Of a DNA stretch of 64,000 nt, positions 51,725-63,873 are shown in pieces. Both the position numbers and the translations under genes were made by a program. The stretch is from Serratia proteamaculans (GTDB lineage: Bacteria; Pseudomonadota; Gammaproteobacteria; Enterobacterales; Enterobacteriaceae), in assembly GCF_013337185.1 (NCBI RefSeq), contig NZ_SWDE01000003.1:372001-436000 (forward strand). The letters are read 5' to 3'. The notes beneath the pieces are model-generated. The model ran no database searches. It saw nothing but the letters and a program-made list of their open reading frames with translations, and was not told the origin of the DNA. Within the stretch, counting starts at the first letter, position 1, and each line of letters starts with the position of its first letter.

Positions 51725-53198
51725 TTTGCGCGACTTACTCGCTCCGTGGGTGCCAACGGCGCCCGGGCGCGCGCTGCGGGAAATGACATTAGACAGCCGT
51801 ATAGCGGCTGCCGGGGATCTGTTTGTCGCCGTTGTTGGCCATCAGGCAGATGGACGCCGCTATATTCCGCAGGCTATCGCGCAGGGCGTTGCCGCTGTGA
51901 TTGCCGAAGCTGAAGGTCAGGCTGAAGACGGTACTATCGCTGAAATGCACGGCGTGCCGGTGATTTATCTGAGCCAGCTCAATCAGCGTCTTTCCGCGTT
52001 GGCCGGTCGTTTTTATCAGGAGCCGGCAGAGCGTCTGCGTCTGGTCGGCGTCACCGGGACCAACGGCAAGACCACCACCACTCAACTGCTGGCACAGTGG
52101 GGCCAACTGCTGGGTGAAACCAGCGCAGTGATGGGTACCGTGGGCAACGGTCTGCTGGGCCAGGTATGTCCAACGGAGAATACCACCGGTTCTGCGGTGG
52201 ATATTCAGCACGTATTAAACGAACTTGTCGATCAGGGCGCGACCCTTGCCGCGATGGAAGTCTCTTCCCACGGCCTGGTGCAACACCGTGTGGCGGCGTT
52301 GCCGTTTGCCGCTGCCGTGTTTACCAACCTGAGCCGAGATCATCTGGATTACCACGGCGACATGGCCAATTACGAAGCGGCCAAGTGGTCGCTGTTCGCC
52401 GGTCACGAAGTGGGCCAGGCGATTATCAATGCCGATGATGAAGTCGGTCAGCGCTGGTTGAGCCAATTGCCGGATGCGGTGGCTGTCACCATGCAGGATA
52501 ACCTGCAGCCAGGCTGCCATGGGCGCTGGCTGAAGACTACCGCGGTCAACTATCACGATAACGGCGCGACTATCCACTTCAGCTCAAGCTGGGGCGACGG
52601 CGAGATTGAAAGCCGTCTGATGGGGGCCTTCAACGTCAGCAATCTGCTGCTGGCACTGGCGACGCTGCTGTCGCTGGGTTATCCGCTGGACAAATTGGTT
52701 GCCACCGGCAATCAGCTGCAGCCGGTCTGTGGTCGCATGGAAGTGTTCAACGCGCCGGGTAAACCGACGGTAGTGGTCGATTACGCCCACACCCCGGACG
52801 CGCTGGAAAAAGCATTGGAAGCCGCGCGTCTGCACTGCCTGGGGCAGTTGTGGTGCGTGTTTGGCTGCGGCGGCGATCGTGATAAAGGCAAGCGTCCGTT
52901 GATGGGCGGTATCGCAGAACAGTTCGCCGATCGCGTGGTCGTGACCGACGATAACCCTCGTACCGAAGAGCCGCAGGCGATTATCGCCGATATCCTTACC
53001 GGCCTGCTGGACGCCGGACGCGCTCTGGTGATCCACGGTCGTGCGGAAGCGGTAACCAGCGCCATCATGCAAGCTAAAGAACAAGACGTGGTACTGGTGG
53101 CGGGTAAAGGCCATGAGGACTACCAACTGGTGGGGAATCGCCGTCTGGATTACTCCGACCGTACCACCGTCGCGCGTCTGCTGGGGGTAGTGGCATGA
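51711..53198 (+). CDS. murE: UDP-MurNAc-tripeptide synthetase MurE
   Basis: MurE adds meso-diaminopimelate to UDP-MurNAc-Ala-Glu. The 495 residues contain the ATP motif GTNGKTTT and DNPR (414-417), the signature for meso-DAP selection. Start is GTG inside the end of ftsI. It overlaps murF by four bases (ATGA). Confidence 0.97.
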   Translation: MADRNLRDLLAPWVPTAPGRALREMTLDSRIAAAGDLFVAVVGHQADGRRYIPQAIAQGVAAVIAEAEGQAEDGTIAEMHGVPVIYLSQLNQRLSALAGRFYQEPAERLRLVGVTGTNGKTTTTQLLAQWGQLLGETSAVMGTVGNGLLGQVCPTENTTGSAVDIQHVLNELVDQGATLAAMEVSSHGLVQHRVAALPFAAAVFTNLSRDHLDYHGDMANYEAAKWSLFAGHEVGQAIINADDEVGQRWLSQLPDAVAVTMQDNLQPGCHGRWLKTTAVNYHDNGATIHFSSSWGDGEIESRLMGAFNVSNLLLALATLLSLGYPLDKLVATGNQLQPVCGRMEVFNAPGKPTVVVDYAHTPDALEKALEAARLHCLGQLWCVFGCGGDRDKGKRPLMGGIAEQFADRVVVTDDNPRTEEPQAIIADILTGLLDAGRALVIHGRAEAVTSAIMQAKEQDVVLVAGKGHEDYQLVGNRRLDYSDRTTVARLLGVVA

Positions 53199-54556
53199 TT
53201 CCTGTCTCTCTACGGACACTGGCCGATGTATTGGACGCTGAGTTAATCGGCGCCGATTGCCAAATCGTTGAGGTGACGACAGATACCCGTCAGGTAACCG
53301 CAGGTTGCCTGTTTGTGGCACTGAAAGGCGAGCGTTTCGATGCTCACGATTTTGCTGTTGATGCGGTAGCCGCTGGTGCCGGAGCACTGCTGGTAAGTAA
53401 GCGCTTATTGGTGGAGGTTCCGCAACTGGTGGTGAAAGACACCCGTCTGGCGCTGGGACAGCTTGCTGCCTGGGTTCGCCAGCAGGTTCCAACTCGCGTA
53501 GTGGCGTTAACCGGTTCATCGGGCAAGACCTCGGTGAAGGAAATGGCCGCGGCCATTCTGCGTGAATGCGGTGAAGTGCTGTATACCGCCGGTAACTTCA
53601 ACAACGATATCGGCGTGCCGCTGACGCTGTTGCGTTTGCAGCCGCAGCATGACTTTGCCGTGATTGAGCTGGGTGCCAACCATATTGGCGAGATTGCATA
53701 TACCACCGCATTAACCCGTCCGCAGACCGCCCTGGTGAATAACCTGGCGGCCGCCCACCTGGAAGGCTTTGGCTCTTTGGCCGGCGTCGCTCAGGCGAAA
53801 GGGGAAATTTTTGCCGGTTTGCCGGCTGACGGCGTGGGGATCATTAACGCCGACAATAACGACTGGCCGCACTGGCAGAGCATGCTGGACGGCAAAACCG
53901 TCTGGCGCTTCTCGCCGCAGGCAGCGGAAGGCGTTGATTTCTTTGCCAGTGATGTGCAGGTGAACGGCAAGGGTACGCAGTTTAGGCTGCACAGCCCGTT
54001 CGGCACCGCAGAGATCGCGCTGCCGTTGCCGGGTCGCCATAACGTAGCCAATGCGTTGGCCGCTGCGGCGCTGGCCATGTCGGCCGGAGCATCGCTGGAG
54101 GCCGTGCGTCAGGGGCTCAAGCAATTACAGGCAGTGCCGGGGCGTTTGTTCCCGATTGCACTTTCTGACCATCAACTGCTGCTGGATGACAGCTATAACG
54201 CCAACGTCGGTTCAATGACCGCCGCCGCACAGGTACTGGCGGAAATGCCGGGCTACCGCGTGATGGTGGTGGGCGACATGGCCGAGTTGGGGGCAGAAGC
54301 CGAAGAGTGTCACCGTCAGGTGGGCGAAGCCGCCCGGTTGGCCGGGGTCGACAAAGTATTGGGCGTCGGCCCGTTAAGCCAGGTGCTGGTTGAAGCTTCG
54401 GGCAATGGCGAACATTTACAGGATAAGGCAGCAGTGATCGCGCGCGTGGCGGAATTACTGTCAGAACATGCGGTAATTACCGTGTTAATCAAGGGTTCAC
54501 GTAGTGCCGCAATGGAGCAGGTAGTACGCGCGTTACAGGAGAAAGCACCATGTTAG
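53195..54556 (+). CDS. murF: UDP-MurNAc-pentapeptide synthetase MurF
   Basis: MurF adds D-Ala-D-Ala to the tripeptide, giving the pentapeptide precursor. The 453-residue protein has the ATP motif [21 protein letters not shown], and [11 protein letters not shown]. It overlaps murE by 4 and mraY by 7 bases. Confidence 0.97.
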   Translation: MIPVSLRTLADVLDAELIGADCQIVEVTTDTRQVTAGCLFVALKGERFDAHDFAVDAVAAGAGALLVSKRLLVEVPQLVVKDTRLALGQLAAWVRQQVPTRVVALTGSSGKTSVKEMAAAILRECGEVLYTAGNFNNDIGVPLTLLRLQPQHDFAVIELGANHIGEIAYTTALTRPQTALVNNLAAAHLEGFGSLAGVAQAKGEIFAGLPADGVGIINADNNDWPHWQSMLDGKTVWRFSPQAAEGVDFFASDVQVNGKGTQFRLHSPFGTAEIALPLPGRHNVANALAAAALAMSAGASLEAVRQGLKQLQAVPGRLFPIALSDHQLLLDDSYNANVGSMTAAAQVLAEMPGYRVMVVGDMAELGAEAEECHRQVGEAARLAGVDKVLGVGPLSQVLVEASGNGEHLQDKAAVIARVAELLSEHAVITVLIKGSRSAAMEQVVRALQEKAPC

Positions 54557-55632
54557 TTTGGCTGGCCGAACATTTGGTCAAATATTATTCCGGCTTCAAC
54601 GTCTTTTCCTACCTGACGTTCCGAGCCATTGTCAGCCTGCTGACCGCGCTGTTCCTCTCCTTGTGGATGGGGCCGCGGGTGATTAAACGCCTGCAGGAGA
54701 TGTCCTTCGGCCAGGTGGTGCGTAACGACGGTCCAGAGTCGCATTTCAGCAAGCGCGGCACGCCGACCATGGGCGGCATCATGATCCTGACCTCCATCAC
54801 CGTTTCGGTGCTGATGTGGGCCTATCCGTCCAACCCTTACGTGTGGTGTGTACTGTTCGTCCTGGTGGGCTACGGCATCGTCGGTTTCGTTGATGACTAC
54901 CGCAAGGTGGTTCGCAAAGACACCAAGGGGTTGATTGCCCGCTGGAAATACTTCTGGCAGTCGGTGATTGCGCTGGTGGTTGCTTTCGCCATGTATGCCG
55001 TAGGAAAAGACACGCCAGCCACCGAGCTGGTTGTGCCGTTCTTTAAGGACATCATGCCGCAGTTGGGCCTGTTATACGTGCTGTTGGCGTACTTTGTGAT
55101 TGTCGGCACCAGCAACGCGGTCAACCTGACCGACGGGCTGGATGGCCTGGCGATTATGCCAACGGTGTTCGTGGCGGCGGGCTTTGCGCTGGTGGCCTGG
55201 GCGACCGGTAACATGAACTTCGCCAACTACCTGCACATTCCGTATCTGCGTCACGCCGGCGAACTGGTGATTGTCTGTACCGCCATCGTGGGTGCCGGCC
55301 TGGGCTTCCTGTGGTTCAACACCTACCCGGCTCAGGTCTTTATGGGCGATGTTGGCTCACTGGCACTGGGCGGCGCGTTGGGCACTATCGCGGTGCTGCT
55401 GCGCCAAGAGTTTTTACTGTTGATTATGGGCGGCGTGTTCGTGGTTGAAACGCTGTCGGTCATTTTGCAGGTGGGGTCGTTCAAGCTGCGCGGACAACGT
55501 ATTTTCCGCATGGCACCGATTCACCACCACTATGAATTGAAGGGCTGGCCAGAGCCGCGCGTGATCGTGCGCTTCTGGATTATTTCGCTGATGCTGGTGC
55601 TGATTGGCCTGGCGACGCTGAAGGTGCGGTAA
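54550..55632 (+). CDS. mraY: Phospho-MurNAc-pentapeptide transferase MraY
   Basis: MraY moves phospho-MurNAc-pentapeptide to undecaprenyl phosphate to form lipid I. The 360-residue membrane protein has about ten segments, the Asp pair at 115-116 (DDYRK), [19 protein letters not shown] and the [13 protein letters not shown] loop. Confidence 0.97.
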   Translation: MLVWLAEHLVKYYSGFNVFSYLTFRAIVSLLTALFLSLWMGPRVIKRLQEMSFGQVVRNDGPESHFSKRGTPTMGGIMILTSITVSVLMWAYPSNPYVWCVLFVLVGYGIVGFVDDYRKVVRKDTKGLIARWKYFWQSVIALVVAFAMYAVGKDTPATELVVPFFKDIMPQLGLLYVLLAYFVIVGTSNAVNLTDGLDGLAIMPTVFVAAGFALVAWATGNMNFANYLHIPYLRHAGELVIVCTAIVGAGLGFLWFNTYPAQVFMGDVGSLALGGALGTIAVLLRQEFLLLIMGGVFVVETLSVILQVGSFKLRGQRIFRMAPIHHHYELKGWPEPRVIVRFWIISLMLVLIGLATLKVR

Positions 55633-55634
55633 TT

Positions 55635-56954
55635 ATGGCGGATTATCAGGGTAAAAAAGTGGTCATCATCGGGCTGGGCCTTACCGGCCTGTCCTGTGTT
55701 GATTTCTTTATGGCGCGCGGCGTGACGCCACGCGTTATGGATACCCGCATCTCACCGCCAGGGCTGGACAAGCTGCCTGAAAGCGTTGAGCGTCATCTGG
55801 GCGATTTGAATCAGGACTGGCTGTTGGCGGCGGATTTGATCGTTGCCAGCCCGGGCATGGCGCTGGCCACCCCGGCATTAAGCGCCGCTGCGGATGCCGG
55901 CGTGGAGATCGTCGGCGACGTCGAGCTGTTCTGCCGCGAAGCACAGGCACCGATCGTAGCCATCACCGGCTCTAATGGCAAAAGCACCGTCACTACCCTG
56001 GTGGGTGAGATGGCGAAAGCGGCCGGTTGGGCGGTGGGCGTTGGCGGCAATATCGGCCTGCCTGCGCTGAGTCTGTTGCGCCAGGAGTGCCAACTGTACG
56101 TGCTGGAGTTATCAAGTTTCCAACTGGAAACCACCTTCAGCCTGCATGCGGCCGCGGCGACCATTTTGAACGTCACCGAAGATCACATGGACCGTTACCC
56201 GTTTGGCCTGCAGCAGTACCGTGCTGCCAAACTGCGCGTTTATGAAAATGCTGAAGTCTGCGTGGTGAATGCGGATGACGCGCTGACCATGCCGGTACGC
56301 GGTGCCGATGAGCGCTGCATCAGCTTCGGTGCCGATGTGGGCGACTACCATTTGAACCGTCAACTGGGTGAAACCTGGCTGCGCGTACGCGGCGAGAAAA
56401 TCCTCAATACCCGTGAGATGAAGCTGACCGGCCGTCACAACTACACCAATGCGCTGGCGGCGTTGGCATTGGCCGATGCGGTCAATATCCCACGAGCCTC
56501 CAGTCTGAAAGCGCTGACCACCTTTACCGGCCTGGCGCATCGCTTCCAGCTGGCGTGGGAACATAACGGTGTGCGCTGGATTAACGATTCCAAAGCCACC
56601 AACGTCGGCAGCACCGAAGCGGCGTTAAATGGTTTGCAGGTTGACGGCACTTTACATCTGCTGCTGGGCGGCGACGGCAAGTCTGCCGACTTTTCCCCGT
56701 TGGCGCAGTATCTGCAGGGCGATAACGTCCGCCTTTACTGCTTTGGCCGTGACGGCGAACAGCTGGCGCAGCTGCGGCCGGAGGTCGCAACCCTGACCGA
56801 GACCATGGAACAGGCGATGCAGGCGATAGCCGGTCGGGTGCAGTCCGGCGATATGGTGTTGCTGTCACCGGCATGCGCCAGTCTGGACCAGTTCCGTAAT
56901 TTTGAAGTGCGCGGCGACGAGTTCGCCCGCCTGGCACAGGAGCTCGGCGGATGA
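55635..56954 (+). CDS. murD: UDP-MurNAc-Ala-D-Glu ligase MurD
   Basis: MurD adds D-glutamate to UDP-MurNAc-L-Ala. The 439-residue protein has the N-terminal nucleotide fold ([12 protein letters not shown]), the ATP motif [17 protein letters not shown] and DHMDRYP. It follows mraY by 2 bases and overlaps ftsW by four (ATGA). Confidence 0.97.
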   Translation: MADYQGKKVVIIGLGLTGLSCVDFFMARGVTPRVMDTRISPPGLDKLPESVERHLGDLNQDWLLAADLIVASPGMALATPALSAAADAGVEIVGDVELFCREAQAPIVAITGSNGKSTVTTLVGEMAKAAGWAVGVGGNIGLPALSLLRQECQLYVLELSSFQLETTFSLHAAAATILNVTEDHMDRYPFGLQQYRAAKLRVYENAEVCVVNADDALTMPVRGADERCISFGADVGDYHLNRQLGETWLRVRGEKILNTREMKLTGRHNYTNALAALALADAVNIPRASSLKALTTFTGLAHRFQLAWEHNGVRWINDSKATNVGSTEAALNGLQVDGTLHLLLGGDGKSADFSPLAQYLQGDNVRLYCFGRDGEQLAQLRPEVATLTETMEQAMQAIAGRVQSGDMVLLSPACASLDQFRNFEVRGDEFARLAQELGG

Positions 56955-58153
56955 GACTACGCTTGCCGAACTTCGGGCTGACCGAACTGTTTAAAAACTG
57001 GGTCGCGGGATCGCGCGATAACGACTCGGTCAATATGGTGCTGTACGACCGTACCCTGTTGTGGCTGACCTTTGGGTTGGCCATTATCGGTTTTGTGATG
57101 GTGACCTCGGCGTCGATGCCGATCGGTCAGCGCCTGGCAGACGATCCTTTCCTGTTCGCCAAGCGTGATGCGCTGTACCTCGGCCTAGCGTTCGGCCTGT
57201 CGATGGTGACGCTGCGCATTCCGATGGAAGTCTGGCAGCGCTACAGCAACGTCATGCTGCTGATGTCGATTGTGATGCTGTTGATCGTATTGGTGGTCGG
57301 CAGCTCGGTAAACGGGGCATCGCGCTGGATCGCGCTGGGCCCGCTGCGTATTCAGCCGGCAGAGCTGTCCAAGCTGTCACTGTTCTGCTACCTGGCGAGT
57401 TACCTGGTGCGCAAGGTTGAAGAGGTGCGTACCAACTTTTGGGGCTTCTGCAAGCCGATGGGTGTGATGGTAGTGCTGGCGGTATTGCTGCTGGCCCAGC
57501 CTGACCTCGGTACCGTAGTCGTGCTGTTCATTACCACGCTGGCAATGCTGTTCCTGGCCGGTGCCAAAATGTGGCAGTTCCTGGCGATTATCGGCTCCGG
57601 TGCTTTCGCGGTGGTGCTGTTGATCATTGCCGAACCTTACCGTATGCGCCGCGTGACGTCGTTCTGGAATCCATGGGCCGATCCGTTCGGCAGCGGCTAC
57701 CAGTTGACCCAGTCGCTGATGGCTTTTGGCCGCGGTGAGTTCTGGGGACAGGGACTCGGTAACTCGGTCCAAAAACTTGAGTATTTGCCTGAAGCGCACA
57801 CCGACTTTATCTTCTCGATTTTAGGCGAAGAACTGGGCTATATCGGTGTGGTTTTTGCATTGTTAATGGTATTCTGCGTCGCTTTTCGTGCTATGTCGAT
57901 TGGCCGCCGTGCGCTGGAGCTTGATCAACGTTTTTCCGGCTTTTTGGCCTGCTCAATTGGCGTGTGGTTTAGCTTCCAGGCGCTGGTTAACGTCGGCGCC
58001 GCCGCAGGCATGTTACCGACCAAAGGTCTGACGCTGCCATTGATAAGCTACGGCGGCTCGAGCCTGCTGATTATGTCGACGGCGATCGTGCTGTTATTGC
58101 GTATTGATTATGAAACGCGTCTGGCGAAAGCCCAGGCGTTTGTGAAGAGGTAA
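56951..58153 (+). CDS. ftsW: Septal peptidoglycan polymerase FtsW
   Basis: A SEDS-family glycosyltransferase of 400 residues with about ten membrane segments. It polymerises septal glycan from lipid II with FtsI. Family stretches: [52 protein letters not shown] and [10 protein letters not shown]. Confidence 0.97.
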   Translation: MRLRLPNFGLTELFKNWVAGSRDNDSVNMVLYDRTLLWLTFGLAIIGFVMVTSASMPIGQRLADDPFLFAKRDALYLGLAFGLSMVTLRIPMEVWQRYSNVMLLMSIVMLLIVLVVGSSVNGASRWIALGPLRIQPAELSKLSLFCYLASYLVRKVEEVRTNFWGFCKPMGVMVVLAVLLLAQPDLGTVVVLFITTLAMLFLAGAKMWQFLAIIGSGAFAVVLLIIAEPYRMRRVTSFWNPWADPFGSGYQLTQSLMAFGRGEFWGQGLGNSVQKLEYLPEAHTDFIFSILGEELGYIGVVFALLMVFCVAFRAMSIGRRALELDQRFSGFLACSIGVWFSFQALVNVGAAAGMLPTKGLTLPLISYGGSSLLIMSTAIVLLLRIDYETRLAKAQAFVKR

Positions 58154-58156
58154 GGG

Positions 58157-59221
58157 ATGAGCGGGAAACCTAAGCGTTTAATGGTGATGGCAGGCGGTAC
58201 CGGCGGACACGTGTTCCCGGGACTGGCGGTCGCACATCATCTGATGGCGCAGGGCTGGCAGGTGCGCTGGCTTGGAACCGCAGACCGAATGGAAGCCGAT
58301 CTGGTGCCAAAGCACGGGATCGAGATTGATTTCATCCGTATTTCCGGCCTGCGCGGCAAAGGGCTGAAGGCTCAGTTGAGCGCACCGCTGCGGATCTGGC
58401 ATGCGGTACGCCAGGCAAAAGCGATAATGCGCAACTACCAGCCGGACGTGGTGCTGGGCATGGGCGGTTATGTTTCTGGCCCTGGCGGTTTGGCGGCATG
58501 GCTGTGCGGTGTCCCGGTGGTATTGCACGAGCAAAACGGTATTGCCGGGCTGACCAACCGCTGGCTGGCGCGTATTGCCAAAACCGTGCTGCAGGCATTC
58601 CCAGGTGCGTTCCCGAACGCCGAGGTGGTGGGTAACCCGGTTCGTACCGACGTACTGGCGTTACCGCTGCCGGCAGAACGCTTGATGGGTCGTGAAGGGC
58701 CAATCCGCGTACTGGTGATTGGCGGAAGTCAGGGGGCGCGGGTACTGAATCAGACAGTTCCTGAAGTCGCGGCGAGATTGGGCGATAAAATAACGCTCTG
58801 GCATCAGGTAGGTAAAGGTGCGCTGGAAAACGTGTTGCGCGACTACGAGAGGGTAGGGCAGACACAGCACAAGGTGACCGAGTTTATTGATGACATGGCT
58901 GCCGCCTACGCCTGGGCTGATGTGGTGGTGTGCCGCTCCGGTGCGTTGACCGTCAGCGAGATTGCTGCCGCGGGCCTGCCGGCGATCTTTGTGCCATTCC
59001 AGCACAAAGACCGTCAGCAATATTGGAATGCTCGCCCGCTGGAAGAAGCCGGCGCGGCGAAGATTATCGAACAACCGCAGTTTAACGCTGATGTGGTGGC
59101 AGAACTGCTGGCCGGCTGGGATCGTCCAACGCTGTTGGCGATGGCTGAAAAGGCGCGCGCAGTAGCCATTCCGGATGCCACCGAGCGCGTGGCGGCGGAG
59201 CTGGTGCGGGTCGCCAAATAA
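58157..59221 (+). CDS. murG: MurG, lipid II-forming GlcNAc transferase
   Basis: MurG adds GlcNAc to lipid I on the inner membrane face. The 354-residue GT28 protein has the glycine-rich [33 protein letters not shown], and the UDP-site segment [18 protein letters not shown]. An unusual repeat-rich gap separates it from murC. Confidence 0.97.
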   Translation: MSGKPKRLMVMAGGTGGHVFPGLAVAHHLMAQGWQVRWLGTADRMEADLVPKHGIEIDFIRISGLRGKGLKAQLSAPLRIWHAVRQAKAIMRNYQPDVVLGMGGYVSGPGGLAAWLCGVPVVLHEQNGIAGLTNRWLARIAKTVLQAFPGAFPNAEVVGNPVRTDVLALPLPAERLMGREGPIRVLVIGGSQGARVLNQTVPEVAARLGDKITLWHQVGKGALENVLRDYERVGQTQHKVTEFIDDMAAAYAWADVVVCRSGALTVSEIAAAGLPAIFVPFQHKDRQQYWNARPLEEAGAAKIIEQPQFNADVVAELLAGWDRPTLLAMAEKARAVAIPDATERVAAELVRVAK

Positions 59222-59225
59222 TTTG

Positions 59226-59295
59226 CAGGGGTTCGGTACGCCGGGCCTGAATTAAAGAATGTCATACAGGGGCCCGGTATGCCGGACCCGGATTA
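59226..59295 (+). repeat. Imperfect 29-bp direct repeat between murG and murC
   Basis: Two copies, 59226-59254 and 59267-59295, start CAGGGG and end ATTA. They agree at 23 of 29 positions and all six changes are transitions. Each holds a GC-rich partial palindrome (CGGTACGCCGG and CGGTATGCCGG). Confidence 0.8.
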
Positions 59296-59304
59296 GAGAG
59301 AGTG

Positions 59305-60783
59305 ATGAATACACAACAACTGGCGAAACTACGTACTATCGTGCCCGAGATGCGACGCGTCCGGCACATTCACTTTGTCGGCATCGGTGGCGCCGGCATG
59401 GGTGGTATCGCCGAAGTGTTGGCTAACGAAGGTTATCAAATCAGCGGTTCCGATCTGGCACCGAATCCGGTAACCCAACAGTTGAGTGCGCTCGGGGCGA
59501 CGATTTACTTCCATCACCGCCCGGAAAACGTGCTGGATGCCAGCGTAGTGGTGGTTTCTACCGCCATTTCCGCCGACAACCCGGAGCTCGTCGCCGCCCG
59601 TGAGGCGCGTATCCCGGTGATCCGCCGCGCAGAGATGCTGGCCGAACTGATGCGCTTCCGCCACGGTATCGCCGTTGCCGGTACGCACGGCAAGACCACC
59701 ACCACGGCGATGGTGTCGAGCATTTATGCCGAAGCCGGCCTGGACCCGACCTTTGTCAACGGCGGGCTGGTGAAGGCGGCGGGTACCCATGCGCGTCTGG
59801 GTTCCAGCCGTTACCTGATTGCGGAAGCGGATGAGAGCGATGCGTCGTTCCTGCATTTGCAGCCGATGGTGGCGATTGTCACCAATATCGAAGCCGACCA
59901 TATGGAGACCTACCAGGGCGACTTCGAAAATCTGAAGCAGACGTTTATTAACTTTTTGCACAACCTGCCGTTCTACGGCCGTGCGGTAATGTGTGTCGAT
60001 GACCCGGTGGTGCGCGAACTGCTGCCACGCGTGGGCCGCCATATCACCACCTACGGTTTCAGTGACGATGCCGACGTACGCATCGAGAACTATCGCCAGG
60101 TTGGGCCGCAGGGCCACTTTACGCTGAGCCGTCAGGACAAACCGTTAATGACGGTCACCCTGAACGCGCCGGGCCGTCACAATGCGTTGAACGCCGCGGC
60201 GGCAGTGGCAGTGGCAACAGAGGAAGGCATTGAAGACGCAGATATCCTGCGTGCGCTGGCCGGCTTCCAGGGTACCGGTCGCCGCTTTGATTTCCTCGGC
60301 GAATTCCCGCTGGAGCCGGTCAACGGCAAAACTGGCAGTGCGATGCTGGTGGACGACTATGGTCACCACCCGACCGAGGTTGACGCAACGCTGAAAGCGG
60401 CGCGTGCCGGTTGGCCGGACAAGCGTCTGGTGATGATCTTCCAGCCGCACCGTTACACCCGTACGCGCGATCTGTATGACGACTTCGCCAACGTACTGTC
60501 GCAGGTGGACGTGCTGCTGATGCTGGACGTGTATTCGGCGGGTGAAACGGCGATCCCAGGGGCGGACAGTCGCTCACTGTGCCGGACTATCCGCAGCCGC
60601 GGCAAGCTGGATCCGATTCTGGTTTCCGATGCGGATACCGTGCCGGAAACCCTGGCGCAGTTGCTGCAGGCCGACGATTTAGTGCTGGTGCAAGGCGCCG
60701 GCAACGTGGGCAAAGTTGCCCGCAAACTGGCTGAGCTGAAGCTGCAGCCACAGAAAAAAGAGGAGGAACACCATGGCCGATAA
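59305..60783 (+). CDS. murC: UDP-MurNAc-L-alanine ligase MurC
   Basis: MurC adds L-Ala to UDP-MurNAc. The 492-residue protein has [17 protein letters not shown], the ATP motif [21 protein letters not shown] and [13 protein letters not shown] take the ATG; a GTG directly upstream is in frame. It overlaps ddlB by 11 bases, and the ddlB Shine-Dalgarno (AGGAGGA) lies in its last codons. Confidence 0.97.
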   Translation: MNTQQLAKLRTIVPEMRRVRHIHFVGIGGAGMGGIAEVLANEGYQISGSDLAPNPVTQQLSALGATIYFHHRPENVLDASVVVVSTAISADNPELVAAREARIPVIRRAEMLAELMRFRHGIAVAGTHGKTTTTAMVSSIYAEAGLDPTFVNGGLVKAAGTHARLGSSRYLIAEADESDASFLHLQPMVAIVTNIEADHMETYQGDFENLKQTFINFLHNLPFYGRAVMCVDDPVVRELLPRVGRHITTYGFSDDADVRIENYRQVGPQGHFTLSRQDKPLMTVTLNAPGRHNALNAAAAVAVATEEGIEDADILRALAGFQGTGRRFDFLGEFPLEPVNGKTGSAMLVDDYGHHPTEVDATLKAARAGWPDKRLVMIFQPHRYTRTRDLYDDFANVLSQVDVLLMLDVYSAGETAIPGADSRSLCRTIRSRGKLDPILVSDADTVPETLAQLLQADDLVLVQGAGNVGKVARKLAELKLQPQKKEEEHHGR

Positions 60784-61693
60784 AGTTGCCGTACTGCTGG
60801 GTGGCACCTCTGCTGAACGTGAAGTGTCATTGCAATCCGGCGCCGCCGTGCTGGCCGGGCTGCGTGAAGCCGGTATCGATGCCCACGGCATTGATATCCG
60901 TGACTTCCCGGTAACCCAGTTGAAAGAACACGGGTTTACCAAAGTCTTTATCGCGCTGCACGGTCGCGGTGGCGAAGACGGCACCCTGCAAGGGATGCTG
61001 GAGTTCCTCGAGCTGCCATACACCGGCAGCGGCGTGATGGCTTCGGCGCTGACCATGGACAAATGGCGCACCAAGATGGTGTGGCAGTCGATGGGCTTGC
61101 CGGTAGCGCCTTATGTAGCGCTGAACCGCAAGCAGTATGCCGGTGCAGAGAAGGCGGCGCTGATTGCTCGCGTCGAGGCCCTTGGCCTGCCGTTAATCGT
61201 CAAGCCGAGCCGTGAAGGTTCCAGCGTCGGCATGAGCAAGGTCACCGAGCGTGACGCGCTCGAAGCAGCTTTGGAAGAAGGTTTCCGCCATGACGACGAC
61301 GTGCTGGTCGAAAAGTGGCTGAGCGGCCCGGAATATACGGTAGCGATGTTGGGCGACCAGGTATTGCCTTCGATCCGCATTCAACCGGCCGGCGTATTTT
61401 ATGACTATCAGGCCAAGTACATTTCGGACGATACCCAGTATTTCTGTCCGAGTGGCCTGGGTGCGCAGCAGGAAGCCGAGATGGCTGCCCTAGCGTTACG
61501 CGCCTACCGTGGGCTGGACTGCAGCGGCTGGGGCCGCGTGGATGTAATGCAGGATAGCGATGGCAGCTTCTATCTGCTTGAGGTGAATACCTCGCCGGGC
61601 ATGACCAGTCATAGTCTGGTGCCGATGGCAGCGCGCCAGTCTGGTTTAAGCTTCTCGCAGCTGGTAGCGAGAATTTTGGAGTTGGCCGACTGA
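60773..61693 (+). CDS. ddlB: D-alanine-D-alanine ligase B
   Basis: DdlB joins two D-alanines for MurF. The 306-residue ATP-grasp protein has [42 protein letters not shown] and [15 protein letters not shown]. ftsQ starts one base after its stop. Confidence 0.97.
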   Translation: MADKVAVLLGGTSAEREVSLQSGAAVLAGLREAGIDAHGIDIRDFPVTQLKEHGFTKVFIALHGRGGEDGTLQGMLEFLELPYTGSGVMASALTMDKWRTKMVWQSMGLPVAPYVALNRKQYAGAEKAALIARVEALGLPLIVKPSREGSSVGMSKVTERDALEAALEEGFRHDDDVLVEKWLSGPEYTVAMLGDQVLPSIRIQPAGVFYDYQAKYISDDTQYFCPSGLGAQQEAEMAALALRAYRGLDCSGWGRVDVMQDSDGSFYLLEVNTSPGMTSHSLVPMAARQSGLSFSQLVARILELAD

Positions 61694-61694
61694 T

Positions 61695-62546
61695 ATGTCG
61701 CAAGCTGCCCTGAATGCGCGTGAACGCGAGGTGGATAACAACCCGCGCCGCAGCAATGGAACCCAGTTGGCGGGAATGGTTTTCCTGCTGATGGTATTGG
61801 GAACGGTCCTGTGGAGTGGCTGGGCGGTGATTGGCTGGATGAAAGACGCCAGCCGCCTGCCGCTGTCACGACTGGTGGTGACCGGTGAACGCCATTACAC
61901 CACCAACGACGATATTCGCCAGGCGATCCTGGCGCTGGGATCGCCGGGTACTTTCATGACGCAGGATGTGGATATCATCCAGCAACAGATTGAACGCCTG
62001 CCGTGGATCAAGCAGGCCAGCGTACGCAAGCAGTGGCCGGACGAGCTGAAAATCCACCTGGTGGAATATGTCCCGGTGGCGCGCTGGAATGATTTGCACA
62101 TGGTGGACGCCGAAGGCAAATCCTTCAGCGTGCCGGCAGAACGAATTGGCAAACAGAAGTTGCCGTTGCTTTATGGCCCGGAAGGGAGCGAACAGGATGT
62201 TCTGGACGGATATCGGACCATGAGCAGCATGTTAGCGGCCAGCAAATATACGCTGAAAATGGCAGCCATGAGTGCTCGCCATTCCTGGCAGCTGGCTTTG
62301 GATAATGATGTTCGGCTGGAGCTGGGACGCGACGATCGCACCGGACGCCTGCAGCGCTTTATCGAGCTTTATCCGGTATTGCAGCAGCAGGGGCAGGCAG
62401 AAAGCAAGCGAGTCAGCTATGTCGACTTACGCTATGAGGCCGGTGCATCGGTAGGTTGGGCCCCAGTGTTAATCGACCCGCAGGCAGCAGGCGATCAGCA
62501 AAACAGTAATCAGCAACAGAATCAGGCACAGGCAAAACAACAATGA
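61695..62546 (+). CDS. ftsQ: Cell division protein FtsQ
   Basis: FtsQ links early and late divisome proteins as part of FtsQBL. It has a cytoplasmic end, one membrane segment (about 27-47), a POTRA domain ([17 protein letters not shown]) and a beta domain. At 283 residues it is a bit longer than E. coli FtsQ (276), with a Gln-rich C-terminal tail. The end overlaps ftsA by four bases. Confidence 0.96.
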   Translation: MSQAALNAREREVDNNPRRSNGTQLAGMVFLLMVLGTVLWSGWAVIGWMKDASRLPLSRLVVTGERHYTTNDDIRQAILALGSPGTFMTQDVDIIQQQIERLPWIKQASVRKQWPDELKIHLVEYVPVARWNDLHMVDAEGKSFSVPAERIGKQKLPLLYGPEGSEQDVLDGYRTMSSMLAASKYTLKMAAMSARHSWQLALDNDVRLELGRDDRTGRLQRFIELYPVLQQQGQAESKRVSYVDLRYEAGASVGWAPVLIDPQAAGDQQNSNQQQNQAQAKQQ

Positions 62547-63799
62547 TCAAGTCGACGGACAGAAAACTGGTAGTTGGACTGGAGATCGGTACTGCAAAAG
62601 TCTCCGCATTGGTAGGGGAAGTTCTGCCCGATGGCATGGTCAACATTATCGGGGTGGGCAGCTGCCCGTCTCGCGGTATGGATAAGGGTGGCGTTAACGA
62701 CCTGGAGTCGGTAGTGAAGTGCGTACAGCGCGCTATCGATCAGGCCGAACTGATGGCTGATTGTCAGATTTCTTCGGTTTACCTCGCATTATCGGGTAAA
62801 CACATCAGTTGCCAGAACGAAATAGGGATGGTTCCTATTTCCGAAGAGGAAGTGACACAGGAAGATGTGGAGAACGTGGTGCATACCGCCAAATCGGTAC
62901 GCGTACGTGATGAACACCGCATCCTGCACGTCATCCCTCAGGAATACGCCATCGATTATCAGGAAGGCATCAAAAACCCGGTTGGGTTGTCCGGCGTGCG
63001 TATGCAAGCCAAGGTGCACCTGATCACCTGTCATAACGATATGGCAAAGAACATCGTCAAGGCAGTAGAACGTTGCGGTCTGAAAGTAGACCAACTTATT
63101 TTCGCCGGTCTGGCCGCCAGCTATGCGGTACTGACCGAAGATGAGCGCGAACTCGGCGTTTGTGTGGTGGATATCGGCGGCGGCACCATGGATATGGCGG
63201 TGTACACCGGCGGTGCTCTGCGCCACACCAAAGTGATCCCTTACGCCGGGAACGTGGTCACCAGCGATATCGCCTACGCCTTCGGCACACCGCCGACCGA
63301 TGCGGAAGCGATCAAGGTTCGACACGGCTGTGCGCTTGGGTCGATTGTTAGCAAGGATGAAAGTGTAGAGGTGCCAAGCGTTGGGGGGCGTCCTCCTCGT
63401 AGTCTGCAAAGACAGACACTGGCTGAAGTTATTGAGCCACGCTACACCGAACTGTTGAATCTGGTTAACGATGAAATATTGCAATTGCAGGAGCAACTGC
63501 GTCAGCAAGGGGTGAAGCATCATCTGGCAGCGGGTATTGTGCTGACCGGTGGCGCCGCCCAGATTGATGGCCTGGCAGCTTGTGCGCAACGGGTGTTCCA
63601 TACCCAGGTACGCATCGGCCAACCCTTGAACATCACGGGTCTGACGGATTATGCGCAGGAGCCTTACTACTCTACGGCGGTAGGTCTGCTGCACTATGGA
63701 AAAGAGTCTCACCTGAGTGGTGAGGCAGAAGTAGAAAAACGCGCCTCGGTGGGCAATTGGTTTAAACGTATCAATAGCTGGCTGAGAAAAGAGTTTTAA
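62543..63799 (+). CDS. ftsA: Cell division protein FtsA
   Basis: An actin-like ATPase of 418 residues that anchors FtsZ to the membrane and recruits the divisome. It has [42 protein letters not shown] and the C-terminal amphipathic helix [13 protein letters not shown]. Confidence 0.97.
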   Translation: MIKSTDRKLVVGLEIGTAKVSALVGEVLPDGMVNIIGVGSCPSRGMDKGGVNDLESVVKCVQRAIDQAELMADCQISSVYLALSGKHISCQNEIGMVPISEEEVTQEDVENVVHTAKSVRVRDEHRILHVIPQEYAIDYQEGIKNPVGLSGVRMQAKVHLITCHNDMAKNIVKAVERCGLKVDQLIFAGLAASYAVLTEDERELGVCVVDIGGGTMDMAVYTGGALRHTKVIPYAGNVVTSDIAYAFGTPPTDAEAIKVRHGCALGSIVSKDESVEVPSVGGRPPRSLQRQTLAEVIEPRYTELLNLVNDEILQLQEQLRQQGVKHHLAAGIVLTGGAAQIDGLAACAQRVFHTQVRIGQPLNITGLTDYAQEPYYSTAVGLLHYGKESHLSGEAEVEKRASVGNWFKRINSWLRKEF

Positions 63800-63811
63800 T
63801 GTTTCAACAAA

Positions 63812-63843
63812 GAGATCATGCTGAGTAATCTTTTTATGATCTC
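63812..63843 (+). other. Inverted repeat between ftsA and ftsZ
   Basis: GAGATCAT and ATGATCTC form a perfect 8-bp stem around a 16-base loop with a T5 tract, 30 bases before the ftsZ ATG. Confidence 0.6.
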
Positions 63844-63873
63844 GCAGCGACAGGCACAAAACGGAGAGAAACT

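Noticed and set aside
62789-63859. A 356-codon frame antisense to ftsA
   Set aside because: It is a shadow of ftsA; no motif, no ribosome site, and it crosses the ftsA-ftsZ gap.
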